Shown: piece after piece, positions 16,812-23,123 of the stretch
How positions within the stretch are numbered: the stretch's first letter is position 1
Layout: the number at the start of each line of letters is the position of its first letter
IMG/VR virus record: IMGVR_UViG_3300044530_000189
Span: 1 to 34,674 of that record
Source: a virus
Direction: 5' to 3' (one strand)
Length of the DNA stretch: 34,674 nucleotides
Program-made: the position numbers and the translations under genes
Notes under the pieces: generated by a model
What the model was told of the DNA's origin: nothing
Seen by the model: only the letters and a program-made list of their open reading frames with translations
Databases searched by the model: none

Positions 16812-16842
16812 TTTGGTAGTTATAAAAAATGCCTTAATTTAG
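16812..16842 (+). promoter_or_regulatory. Bacteroidota-type promoter candidate for early small genes
   Basis: TTTG at 16812-16815, 19 nt spacer, then TAATTTAG at 16835-16842, one base off TAnnTTTG. Spacing matches the phylum consensus. The first start codon is 22 nt downstream at 16865. This is the best promoter match I found in the window. Confidence 0.55.
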
Positions 16843-16864
16843 CTTTTAAATAAAACAAAATACA

Positions 16865-17095
16865 ATGAACACACAAACTAAAAAATCAGCAAATGGCAGC
16901 ACTTACCAAGTATCAACATCTTTTAAAATTGGAAACAAGGTAGCGGTACACAATAAAATTACTGGTGAAATTTCTTACACTGGTTTTATTAAATACTACT
17001 CAAATAAAGGTAAGCATACTGGACACATTGCTACAATAGTAACAGATAAAGGTAATATTCAAAATACATTAGGAAGCGCATTAGTAATTAACTAA
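16865..17095 (+). CDS. Small protein, unknown function
   Basis: 76 residues, Lys/Thr/Asn-rich, with a beta-rich pattern (FKIGNKVAVHNKITGEISYT, then GFIKYYSNKGKHTGHIATIV) that could be a small SH3-like or KOW-like barrel. No known motif is certain. It is the first gene after the promoter candidate at 16812-16842 and so may be expressed early. Confidence 0.6.
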   Translation: MNTQTKKSANGSTYQVSTSFKIGNKVAVHNKITGEISYTGFIKYYSNKGKHTGHIATIVTDKGNIQNTLGSALVIN

Positions 17096-17157
17096 ACTAA
17101 ACAAGGGGCGCAGCATCCTAACAACTGCAATATTTTTAAACACTAATACTACACACA

Positions 17158-17328
17158 ATGAACACTTACTACGCAACAATTGAACAAGCAGAAGAAATTA
17201 AAGGCGAAACAACAAAATGCAAATGTGCTTGTGGCGAATCATATGCCATCTTAGCAAGTTATGACACGCAAATAATTATTTGTGATGATTGCTACGAAAA
17301 TTCTTCTAATCGTGAAAAATACATTTAA
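17158..17328 (+). CDS. 56-residue zinc-binding mini-protein
   Basis: ATG 17158 to TAA 17326-17328. The cysteines are arranged CKCAC (residues 21, 23, 25) and CDDC (42, 45), a likely zinc ribbon or treble-clef-like site. The N-terminus is Glu/Thr-rich. It follows an A/C-rich leader (ctacacaca) and stands among early small genes, so it may bind a host protein or nucleic acid. No family recognised. Confidence 0.6.
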   Translation: MNTYYATIEQAEEIKGETTKCKCACGESYAILASYDTQIIICDDCYENSSNREKYI

Positions 17329-17329
17329 T

Positions 17330-17428
17330 ATGAACCAGTACGAAAAAGATTGCCTCACGAAAAACCAATCCTACATTGCGATCACGATTATTATTTTGGT
17401 TGCGCTATTCCTTCACAATTTTATTTAA
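17330..17428 (+). CDS. 32-residue single-span membrane mini-protein
   Basis: A short frame, ATG 17330 to TAA 17426-17428, one base after the zinc mini-gene stop. Polar N-terminus (MNQYEKDCLTKNQ) followed by a hydrophobic span (YIAITIIILVALFLHNF). It looks like a genuine membrane peptide, but so short a frame could arise by chance in AT-rich DNA. Another membrane mini-gene lies at 20424. Confidence 0.4.
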   Translation: MNQYEKDCLTKNQSYIAITIIILVALFLHNFI

Positions 17429-17433
17429 TATTT

Positions 17434-17706
17434 ATGACTAAAGAAAAACTAAGGGCATTAAGGCGAAGTTTGGACATCACGCAAGATGAGTTGGCAAAGA
17501 TGAGTGGTGTGTCATTGGCAACTGTGAATAGAGCAGAAAAAAGCGGTGATGTCCTACATAAGACAATGACCAAACTATTTAACACACTAAAGACTCATTA
17601 TGATAGTTGCAATAATAATAGTAAGCATAATTACTTTATCGGTAATCTTCATTCCTCCTCAATGGGACTTGCCCAAGAGGGAGAGGAGGAAGCACACAAA
17701 TACTAA
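17434..17706 (+). CDS. Cro/CI-type helix-turn-helix regulator
   Basis: 90 residues from ATG 17434. An upstream in-frame TTG at 17350 would add non-homologous sequence that overlaps the mini-gene, so the ATG is preferred. Residues 1-50 form an HTH_3 domain (LRALRRSLDITQDELAKMSG, then VSLATVNRAEKSG). The last 35 residues are low in structure and overlap the next gene by 107 nt in another frame. Likely a transcription regulator of phage operons; possible sites are the palindromes at 16648, 27620 and 28016. It is too short for a CI with a dimerisation domain. Confidence 0.72.
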   Translation: MTKEKLRALRRSLDITQDELAKMSGVSLATVNRAEKSGDVLHKTMTKLFNTLKTHYDSCNNNSKHNYFIGNLHSSSMGLAQEGEEEAHKY

Positions 17707-17929
17707 GTTTATCATCCCAGCTGAGTTTTGGGTTGAATACAATGAAATGCTACAAGCAATAAATGATATGAATGAGGGTAGTGCAAAGATAGTGTTCTTT
17801 AGGCTCAACCAACTCAACGAGAAGTATTGTAGGTTATTTATGAACTACACCTACGATGAGAAAATGACTCAATTAATTGAGAAGTACAACGCAAAGATTA
17901 ATTATTTTCATAACCGCAAAACCAATTAA
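17600..17929 (+). CDS. Membrane-anchored small protein, unknown function
   Basis: 109 residues. A hydrophobic N-terminus (VAIIIVSIITLSVIFIPP, about residues 3-20) followed by basic residues (KRERRKH) predicts one membrane span with the C-terminal domain cytoplasmic. The rest is helical (FWVEYNEMLQAINDMN, FFRLNQLNEKYCRLFMNYTY). The start lies inside the HTH gene, giving a 107-nt overlap. The anchor codes convincingly in this frame, so I keep the long form; a shorter start at a later Met is possible. Confidence 0.6.
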   Translation: MIVAIIIVSIITLSVIFIPPQWDLPKRERRKHTNTKFIIPAEFWVEYNEMLQAINDMNEGSAKIVFFRLNQLNEKYCRLFMNYTYDEKMTQLIEKYNAKINYFHNRKTN

Positions 17930-17931
17930 AA

Positions 17932-18516
17932 ATGGGACTAAATCAAAGTCAGAACAAAGGAGTGTTTTTAAGCATTACAAATGGTAAACTTGTGCGACAG
18001 TTTTCTGCGCCAACAGACAAATCAGTTAGCAGAGTCAACAAAATGGGTCGTGAAGTCCACGAGGAGTTCTACGATTCGCTTAGTGGATGGCTAATGGAAA
18101 TCAAGACCAAAGAGTCTGAGTATGGCAAGTTTTGGGTCATCACCATCAAAGATGAGAATGTATATTACAACTTAGAGTGTAAGTACGATAGCGGTTATGC
18201 TATGTCATTTTTGAAAGCATTACCAAATGCTGATTTAACCGATGTAATCACCATTACTCCAAAGTTAGTAGTAGATGGTGATAAGAAACAATCTGTACTT
18301 TTCATTTCGCAAAATGGGAACGGACTCAAGCATTACTGGACTAAGGCTGATCCGAAAGAATTACCTGACTTGCAAAAGATAAAAGTAAAAGGTAAGGAGA
18401 CCTGGGATTCTACCAATAGGTTAGAATATTTGGAAGATTATGTGAAATTATCTATCTTACCTAAGATTAAACCTACCCTCTCAGATGTAACCGAGGGAGA
18501 AGATACACCGTTTTAG
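17932..18516 (+). CDS. Single-stranded DNA-binding protein candidate (OB-fold, acidic tip)
   Basis: 194 residues. A beta-rich body (residues 45-130: SGWLMEIKTKESEYGKFWVI, then NVYYNLECKYDSGYAM) is consistent with an OB fold. The C-terminus ends in TEGEDTPF; an acidic stretch ending in Asp-x-Pro-Phe is the hallmark of SSB proteins (DDIPF in E. coli), used to bind partners such as primases and exonucleases. Its location next to replication and recombination genes agrees. It likely coats ssDNA during phage replication. Confidence 0.72.
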   Translation: MGLNQSQNKGVFLSITNGKLVRQFSAPTDKSVSRVNKMGREVHEEFYDSLSGWLMEIKTKESEYGKFWVITIKDENVYYNLECKYDSGYAMSFLKALPNADLTDVITITPKLVVDGDKKQSVLFISQNGNGLKHYWTKADPKELPDLQKIKVKGKETWDSTNRLEYLEDYVKLSILPKIKPTLSDVTEGEDTPF

Positions 18517-18532
18517 TGTTTGGGTTGTATTC

Positions 18533-18574
18533 GGGGGTTGCGCAAGTGCGCATTTGGAGATAGATTCTCACCCC
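18533..18574 (+). ncRNA. Possible three-way-junction RNA element
   Basis: GGGG (18533-18536) can pair with CCCC (18571-18574). Enclosed are a TGCGC / GCGCA hairpin (18539-18543 with 18548-18552, loop AAGT) and a GAGA / TCTC hairpin (18557-18560 with 18566-18569). The compact multibranch fold sits between the SSB gene and a 59-codon gene. A weak terminator (CCCCATCTTTT) is an alternative reading. Seen by eye only. Confidence 0.35.
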
Positions 18575-18600
18575 ATCTTTTAACTAATTAATAATATTTT

Positions 18601-18780
18601 ATGGAACTAAACGAAAACAGTTTAACATTTCATTTAAAAGAAAATTCAGAACTTACAGAAGTTATTAAAATAACAAAAGACGGCTTTTTTTATAGAGGAG
18701 AAAGAATTGATGACATATACAATGTATATGATAGGTTTAATGAATGGTTGTCTGGAGCAATGGTAGAAAATCCGAATTAA
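18601..18780 (+). CDS. 59-residue acidic small protein, unknown
   Basis: ATG 18601 to TAA 18778-18780. Soluble, acidic, with a beta-hairpin-like middle (VIKITKDGFFYRGERI) and a C-terminal helix (DDIYNVYDRFNEWLSGAMVE). Small early-gene style. No family recognised. A strong 9-bp hairpin and an intrinsic terminator follow, so it probably ends a transcription unit that begins at the 16812 promoter candidate. Confidence 0.6.
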   Translation: MELNENSLTFHLKENSELTEVIKITKDGFFYRGERIDDIYNVYDRFNEWLSGAMVENPN

Positions 18781-18796
18781 GAAAATAATTTTACTA

Positions 18797-18817
18797 TTTC
18801 TCAATAAGATTGAGAAA
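18797..18817 (+). repeat. Perfect 9-bp inverted repeat (hairpin)
   Basis: TTTCTCAAT (18797-18805), loop AAG, ATTGAGAAA (18809-18817). It lies 16 nt after the 59-codon gene and 24 nt before an intrinsic terminator. It could protect the mRNA 3' end or form an operator. Confidence 0.5.
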
Positions 18818-18841
18818 ATGTGTTTCATTAGTGTAGCATAC

Positions 18842-18872
18842 GACCTAATGTGTCGACATTGGGGTCTTTTTT
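18842..18872 (+). terminator. Intrinsic terminator
   Basis: GACCTAATGT (18842-18851) pairs with ACATT plus GGGTC (18856-18866) through one T-G wobble and a bulged G, loop GTCG, followed by six T (18867-18872). It ends the small-gene/SSB unit and sits 6 nt before the tRNA-like RNA. Confidence 0.75.
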
Positions 18873-18878
18873 AAACTT

Positions 18879-19021
18879 AGTCAGGTGGCGGAAGGAGGGT
18901 GGTGTCCATCCTCGTGGTAGACGCAAGATGTTGGCGCATCTGTAAGTACATCATCATTCTATGTTTATTGATGTAAAAAAAGAATGATTTACAAATGTTG
19001 GTTCGAACCCAACCCTGACTG
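18879..19021 (+). tRNA. Aberrant class II tRNA-like RNA (tRNA-Leu-like) with D-loop hairpin insertion
   Basis: Acceptor strands AGTCAGG (18879-18885) and CCTGACT (19014-19020) pair over 7 bp. The T arm is canonical: GTTGG, loop TTCGAAC, CCAAC (18997-19013). TG plus D stem GCG/CGC (18888-18890, 18922-18924) and TGGTAGA are like tRNA-Leu. An 8-bp hairpin (18895-18913, loop TGT) is inserted in the D-loop. The anticodon stem AGATG/CATCT (18926-18930, 18937-18941) closes a six-base loop TTGGCG rather than seven, so the anticodon cannot be assigned; GGC is the formal reading. The 55-nt variable region has an 8-bp helix (18953-18960 with 18981-18988). No CCA is encoded. It may be a decayed tRNA or a tRNA mimic. 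Confidence 0.7.
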
Positions 19022-19036
19022 CAAAACTTTTTAACT

Positions 19037-19789
19037 ATGAACAATTATACTATTGACTTGAACAAGAATCGCATCGAGTTTTTAGATTCACGTTTTTATG
19101 CCACACCATCAGGTGGCTATGTCCCATCAGTTACCACAATCTTAGAGTGCTTCCCAAAGGGCGCAGAGTTTTACAAATGGCTTAAAGAAATGGGAGGTGA
19201 TGCCGACACCATTCGTGATGAAGCTGGTCGTAGAGGCTCTAACGTCCACGCATTGACCGAAAGGTATGATGAAGGTGAAGAGGTGTCTTATTTGGACGCT
19301 AATGGCTTCCCAGCTTACAAAAATTTAGAATGGTCAATGTTTGAAAGGTATGTCGATTTCTGCACTACCCACAAGCCAAGCATCGAGATGATGGAAGCGC
19401 ACTTTATTAGTGAGAAGTTAGGATTTGCCGGAACTCTTGATCGTGTTATTACATTAAACGGCAAACGCATATTGCTTGACATCAAGACATCAAATAGTGT
19501 GCAAGATAGCTATTGGTTGCAATTATCCGCTTATTACGAGTTGCTGAGTGAGATTGCAACGGATGTCAAAAGCATTGATGAGGTAGGTATCTTATGGTTA
19601 AATGCCAAGACCCGTACAACTGGCAAAGGTGGTGCAATCCAAGGAGTAGGTTGGCAACTAATCACCAAGCCTATTAGTGAGGTTTTAAGCTATTGGACAC
19701 TATTTCAAGCAACACACCAGCTATGGCTTTATATGAACGAGACAACCAAACCAAGACAATTATCTTACACTTTAAAACATAAGAAATGA
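19037..19789 (+). CDS. RecB/Cas4-like PD-(D/E)XK exonuclease
   Basis: 250 residues. The RecB-family nuclease pattern is clear: RRGSNVHALTE (H71), MEAHFISEKLGFAGTLDRV (E120, D135), ILLDIKTS (D148, K150) and the QLSAY helix (162-166). These metal-dependent nucleases process DNA ends in recombination. There is no iron-sulphur cysteine cluster as in Cas4. In this position it may act with the SSB and the SNF2-type helicase in phage recombination or host DNA breakdown. It lies 16 nt after the tRNA-like RNA; its stop overlaps the next start (ATGA). Confidence 0.82.
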   Translation: MNNYTIDLNKNRIEFLDSRFYATPSGGYVPSVTTILECFPKGAEFYKWLKEMGGDADTIRDEAGRRGSNVHALTERYDEGEEVSYLDANGFPAYKNLEWSMFERYVDFCTTHKPSIEMMEAHFISEKLGFAGTLDRVITLNGKRILLDIKTSNSVQDSYWLQLSAYYELLSEIATDVKSIDEVGILWLNAKTRTTGKGGAIQGVGWQLITKPISEVLSYWTLFQATHQLWLYMNETTKPRQLSYTLKHKK

Positions 19790-20001
19790 GCCACGACTTC
19801 ATCACCATCGACAACAAAGACACCGTAGTGTACCGCATTGCACATCTACTCCGCTCTCGCTCCGAGACTGGCATTCGTAAGTATGGGACAACTATGGATA
19901 GGACTGATTTAGAGGTTAAGCAATGGATTGACCACGCAATAGAAGAGAGTTTGGATCACGCATTGTATCTTATGAAACTAAAGGATGAATTAAATAAATA
20001 A
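19786..20001 (+). CDS. MazG-like small nucleotide pyrophosphohydrolase-type protein
   Basis: 71 residues. The pattern KYGTTMDRTDLEVKQWIDHA followed by IEESLDHALYL holds a helix with E-E-x-x-x-D as in MazG-type all-alpha NTP pyrophosphatases, and matches small phage proteins of this kind (R-x-G-x-x-KYG, then W-x-x-HA-x-EE). A role in nucleotide pool control is possible. It lacks the full four-helix length of MazG, so it may work as an oligomer or be non-catalytic. Confidence 0.5.
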   Translation: MSHDFITIDNKDTVVYRIAHLLRSRSETGIRKYGTTMDRTDLEVKQWIDHAIEESLDHALYLMKLKDELNK

Positions 20002-20003
20002 TT

Positions 20004-20291
20004 ATGCCACAACAAACAGACAACCCAGTAGACGAAAATGGCTATCCTGTGTATGGTACATTTAGACAACCAACAAAACAACAAACAGCAGTAGAATGGT
20101 TAGTTGAACAAATGGAAAAAGATTCATATCAAATACTTTTTGGTAAACTTAATGCATCTATTGAAACAATTGAACAAGCAAAAGCAATGGAGAAGGAGCA
20201 GATAATAAAGGCGGCTTGTTATGAACCATTTTTAGGTGACTTTCCAAGAAAAGAAGGTGAGCATTATTACAATAAAATTTATACTAAATGA
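20004..20291 (+). CDS. Conserved-type small phage protein (TAVEWLVEQ motif), unknown function
   Basis: 95 residues. The segment QTAVEWLVEQMEKD followed by IEQAKAMEKEQIIKA is a recurrent motif in small proteins of Bacteroidota phages as I remember them; function is not known to me. The N-terminus is Pro/Gln-rich. It lies in a run of small genes and is ATGA-coupled to the next one. Confidence 0.6.
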   Translation: MPQQTDNPVDENGYPVYGTFRQPTKQQTAVEWLVEQMEKDSYQILFGKLNASIETIEQAKAMEKEQIIKAACYEPFLGDFPRKEGEHYYNKIYTK

Positions 20292-20431
20292 ACAACAACT
20301 TAAAAGAAGCCTACGACACCATCATAAAAATGATAGATGAGAAAATGAATAGTACAAATATCAATGATTTGTATTATGTCAAAGGATTGTTAGATGCTCT
20401 TAAAATTATAAATGATAAGAAGTATGAATAA
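20288..20431 (+). CDS. 47-residue helical mini-protein
   Basis: ATG 20288 overlaps the previous TGA; stop TAA 20429-20431. Two amphipathic helices (NLKEAYDTIIKMIDEKM and DLYYVKGLLDALKIINDKK) suggest a small helical hairpin, possibly a binding partner of neighbouring proteins. The next mini-gene starts inside its last codons. No family recognised. Confidence 0.5.
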   Translation: MNNNLKEAYDTIIKMIDEKMNSTNINDLYYVKGLLDALKIINDKKYE

Positions 20432-20540
20432 ATTAATCGCCTGGACAATTATTGTCATTCTTTGCTTAGTAGTTTGGTTCTTCTTTTTTTATGGAATTAT
20501 TAAATTCTTCCAAGAATGCAGTTGCGAGACTATCAAATAA
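20424..20540 (+). CDS. 38-residue single-span membrane protein
   Basis: ATG 20424 to TAA 20538-20540. A strong hydrophobic segment (LIAWTIIVILCLVVWFFFFY) is followed by a short tail with two cysteines (ECSCETIK). It overlaps the preceding mini-gene by 8 nt and the helicase start by 25 nt. A membrane role (superinfection exclusion, lysis timing) is possible but not supported by a motif. Confidence 0.45.
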   Translation: MNKLIAWTIIVILCLVVWFFFFYGIIKFFQECSCETIK

Positions 20541-21748
20541 AGTTGTCTGATAAGGCAACACAGATATTAAATGATTATGGCTTGGTTTACCTTGCTATGG
20601 AGGTAAGAACCGGAAAGACCCTAACCGCCTTTGTTACGGCACATAAGTTTGGTGCTAAGAGGGTGTTGTTTGTAACAAAGAAGAAAGCCATTGATGACAT
20701 TATCGCTCAAGCTAAAAAGTTAGGGTTAGATTTAGAGATTTATGTCACAAATTATGAGCAGTTGCATAATGTCAACGAGGAGTTTGATTTGATTATTATC
20801 GATGAAGCGCATAGCATTGGAGCATTCCCCACACCATCACTTAGAGCAAAAGAATTAAAACGTATATGCAATGGAAAACCAATCATCTTCCTATCGGGGA
20901 CGCCCACTCCCGAGAGCTTCTCTCAAATCTTCCATCAGACCTGGGTATCGTCTTTTAGTCCTTTTAAAGATTACAAAAATTTTTATGGGTGGGCAAAAGA
21001 TTACGTTGACATACGCAAAAAATTTTTGTACGGTAAAACGATTAATGACTACTCATTTGCGAAGCGAGAACTTATTGAAGAAAAGACGAACCACCTATTC
21101 CTTGCCTTTACCCAAGAAGAAGCTGGGTTCAGGGAATTAGTTAAGGAGAATGTACTATACGTTAAAATGGAGGATAACACATACAAATTTGCAGAGCGGC
21201 TTAGAATTGATAAAGTTATCACCAACAAGGAAGGAAAGAGTGTTTTAGGTGATACTGCGGTAAAGCTAATGAACAAGCTACATCAGATTTATAGCGGATC
21301 GGTAATTATAGATGCGCCAGAGCGAGAGGGTAAGGTGTTTGATTATACCAAAGCAGAGTTCATCAAGCAATATTTCGCTGGGAAGAAAATCGCTATATTT
21401 TATAAATTCGCAGCCGAGCAAATGGCTATCAAATGGATAATGGGCAAATGCTATGAGGATCCTACCGAGTTTAATAATGCATCTGATGGGTGTTTTATAT
21501 CGCAGATAGTAAGTGGTAGGGAAGGAGTGAATTTAAGCACGGCTGATGCTTTAGTGTTTTATAATATTGATTTTTCTGCAACATCTTATTGGCAAAGTAG
21601 AGCAAGGATACAAACTAAGGATAGAGTTAAGGAAGCGCAAATTTACTGGGTATTTTGTGAGGGAGGGATAGAAGATAAAATTTATAAAGCCGTAATGGAT
21701 AAAAAAGACTATACTTTAGACTATTTTCGTAAAGATTTTAAACTTTAA
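20516..21748 (+). CDS. SNF2-like superfamily 2 DNA helicase
   Basis: 410 residues. Helicase motifs: Q-like RDYQ at the start, Walker A VRTGKTLTA (about 31-35), DEAH (96-99), motif III LSGTPTP (127-132), and the C-terminal motifs V/VI REGVNLSTADALVFYN and SATSYWQSRARIQTK. The protein is compact and without an added nuclease domain. Phage SNF2-type helicases take part in replication restart or recombination; together with the RecB-like nuclease, the VRR-NUC nuclease and SSB it may form a recombination set. Confidence 0.85.
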   Translation: MQLRDYQIKLSDKATQILNDYGLVYLAMEVRTGKTLTAFVTAHKFGAKRVLFVTKKKAIDDIIAQAKKLGLDLEIYVTNYEQLHNVNEEFDLIIIDEAHSIGAFPTPSLRAKELKRICNGKPIIFLSGTPTPESFSQIFHQTWVSSFSPFKDYKNFYGWAKDYVDIRKKFLYGKTINDYSFAKRELIEEKTNHLFLAFTQEEAGFRELVKENVLYVKMEDNTYKFAERLRIDKVITNKEGKSVLGDTAVKLMNKLHQIYSGSVIIDAPEREGKVFDYTKAEFIKQYFAGKKIAIFYKFAAEQMAIKWIMGKCYEDPTEFNNASDGCFISQIVSGREGVNLSTADALVFYNIDFSATSYWQSRARIQTKDRVKEAQIYWVFCEGGIEDKIYKAVMDKKDYTLDYFRKDFKL

Positions 21749-21751
21749 ACT

Positions 21752-22171
21752 ATGCAACAACAACACTTGACTAAGAAACTCGATTGCACGATTAGCTACC
21801 TATCAAAGTATTTAGGATTACAAGATGACTCTTATGAGATTAGAGCAGATGTAGAGGATTTAAGATGCTTTTGGTATAGCGACTACTCAGCTAACCACAA
21901 CCAAGCATATTTTGAGGTTGGTCACACAAGAACAGATTTCTTTGTAAATTTTCAAATACCTTTGGATGAACTCACCCAAGATGAGATTGCAATGTTAAGT
22001 GTTCGATGGGTGTGTTATACGGACAATGACACGTTGTATGGGTCAGTGCCATTCACAACCGACAACAACACAATACCTGAGGTTGAATTTGAAGTGCCAG
22101 TTTTTAATGGGTTAATAGCACCAACAGAATTAATATTTTTCGTTGACCAAGGATGGTTGCAAATAAAATAA
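21752..22171 (+). CDS. 139-residue protein of unknown function
   Basis: Starts MQQQHLTKKLDCTISYLSKY. The body is beta-rich (FEVGHTRTDFFVNFQIPLDE, then FEVPVFNGLIAPTELIFFVD) with many aromatic residues. No known motif. It lies between the helicase and the methyltransferase, 1 nt before the latter, so the three are co-transcribed. Confidence 0.6.
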   Translation: MQQQHLTKKLDCTISYLSKYLGLQDDSYEIRADVEDLRCFWYSDYSANHNQAYFEVGHTRTDFFVNFQIPLDELTQDEIAMLSVRWVCYTDNDTLYGSVPFTTDNNTIPEVEFEVPVFNGLIAPTELIFFVDQGWLQIK

Positions 22172-22172
22172 T

Positions 22173-23087
22173 ATGAGGCACGGATCATTATTTAGCGGTA
22201 TTGGTGGCTTTGACTTGGCTGCCGAATGGATGGGATGGGAAAACGTGTTTCATTGCGAGTGGAATAAATTTGGACAACAAGTATTAAAATATTACTGGCC
22301 TAAAGCAATAAGTTATGAGGACATCACTAAGACAGACTTCACTATTCACCGAGGAAACATTGACATCATCACTGGAGGATTCCCTTGCCAACCATACTCA
22401 TCAGCTGGAAAGCGACTCGGCAAGGAAGATGAGAGACACCTCTGGCCAGAAATGCTTAGAGCAATTAGGGAAGTTCAGCCAAGTTGGGTCGTGGGCGAAA
22501 ACGTACGCGGGCTTACTAATTGGAATGGAGGGATGGTATTCGATGAGGTGCAAGCTGAGTTGGAAGCTGAAGGCTACGAAGTCCTCCCGTTTTTACTTCC
22601 AGCTTGTGCCGTCAACGCACCCCACAGAAGAGACAGAATTTGGTTTATTGCCTACAGTAACCTGTATGGATTCAACGAATGCAACTGCAACAATGAAATC
22701 AAGTCAAGTAAAAGAAGGATCAATGCACTCGGTGACATTGACACGAGCAATGGCGATGGGAATGTTGCCGACACCAAGTTCATTCGATTACAACACGGCA
22801 GAAAAGCAGGACAAGTATTATCAGAGGAAAGAAATACAAAAACAAAAAGGTGTAAATCTTCATTATCCATTAAAACAAATGGCTATGGATATAAATCCAA
22901 CTGGGAAAACTTCCCAACTGTCTCCCCAATTTGTACTGGAGATGATGGGCTTTCCAACCGATTGGACTCTATTACCTTTCCTAAATGGAGACAAGAGTCA
23001 ATAAAGGCTGGTGGAAACGCAATAGTTCCACAAGTAGTACACCAAATATTTAAAGCAATAGAAGAATATGAAAGTTTAATTAATTAA
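22173..23087 (+). CDS. DNA (cytosine-5) methyltransferase
   Basis: 304 residues. It transfers a methyl group from S-adenosylmethionine to C5 of cytosine. Motif I SLFSGIGGFDLA (5-16), motif IV GGFPCQPYS with the nucleophile C72, motif VI ENV (109-111), motif VIII PHRRDRIWF (150-158) and motif X GNAIVPQV near the end are all present, so it should be active. The target-recognition part (about 160-260) is hydrophilic. There is no partner restriction enzyme, so it probably protects phage DNA. A second reading frame is nested inside it (22315-23004). Confidence 0.92.
   Translation: MRHGSLFSGIGGFDLAAEWMGWENVFHCEWNKFGQQVLKYYWPKAISYEDITKTDFTIHRGNIDIITGGFPCQPYSSAGKRLGKEDERHLWPEMLRAIREVQPSWVVGENVRGLTNWNGGMVFDEVQAELEAEGYEVLPFLLPACAVNAPHRRDRIWFIAYSNLYGFNECNCNNEIKSSKRRINALGDIDTSNGDGNVADTKFIRLQHGRKAGQVLSEERNTKTKRCKSSLSIKTNGYGYKSNWENFPTVSPICTGDDGLSNRLDSITFPKWRQESIKAGGNAIVPQVVHQIFKAIEEYESLIN
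22315..23004 (+). CDS. Nested +1-frame protein inside the methyltransferase gene
   Basis: 229 codons with no stop, entirely inside the methyltransferase gene in the +1 frame. The product reads like a genuine phage protein I have seen as a hypothetical companion of such methyltransferases: KMRDTSGQKCLEQLGKFSQV, then YSMRCKLSWKLKATKSSRFY, then FGLLPTVTCMD, a second MGMLPTPSSFDY copy, and LSPQFVLEMMGFPTDWTLLP. LLPTP-type repeats and the (L/S)PQFV-MMGFP-DWT ending recur in that family from memory. Function unknown. Start ATG 22315 is the first in frame; there is no Shine-Dalgarno. It appears to be a real case of overprinting. Confidence 0.68.
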   Translation: MRTSLRQTSLFTEETLTSSLEDSLANHTHQLESDSARKMRDTSGQKCLEQLGKFSQVGSWAKTYAGLLIGMEGWYSMRCKLSWKLKATKSSRFYFQLVPSTHPTEETEFGLLPTVTCMDSTNATATMKSSQVKEGSMHSVTLTRAMAMGMLPTPSSFDYNTAEKQDKYYQRKEIQKQKGVNLHYPLKQMAMDINPTGKTSQLSPQFVLEMMGFPTDWTLLPFLNGDKSQ

Positions 23088-23093
23088 AATTTA

Positions 23094-23110
23094 ACGGCGA
23101 AAAACGCCGT
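23094..23110. other. GC-rich hairpin between methyltransferase and VRR-NUC gene
   Basis: ACGGCG (23094-23099), five A, CGCCGT (23105-23110): a perfect 6-bp stem in AT-rich surroundings. No T-run follows on either strand, so a terminator role is weak. It may be an RNA processing or pausing site. Confidence 0.45.
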
Positions 23111-23123
23111 CAAAACTTAAATT

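Noticed and set aside
17350-17433. TTG extension of the HTH gene
   Set aside because: The extra residues do not belong to an HTH domain, and the ATG at 17434 starts exactly at the domain.
18879-19021. tmRNA
   Set aside because: An anticodon-like arm is present and there is no tag-encoding frame; the RNA is only 143 nt.
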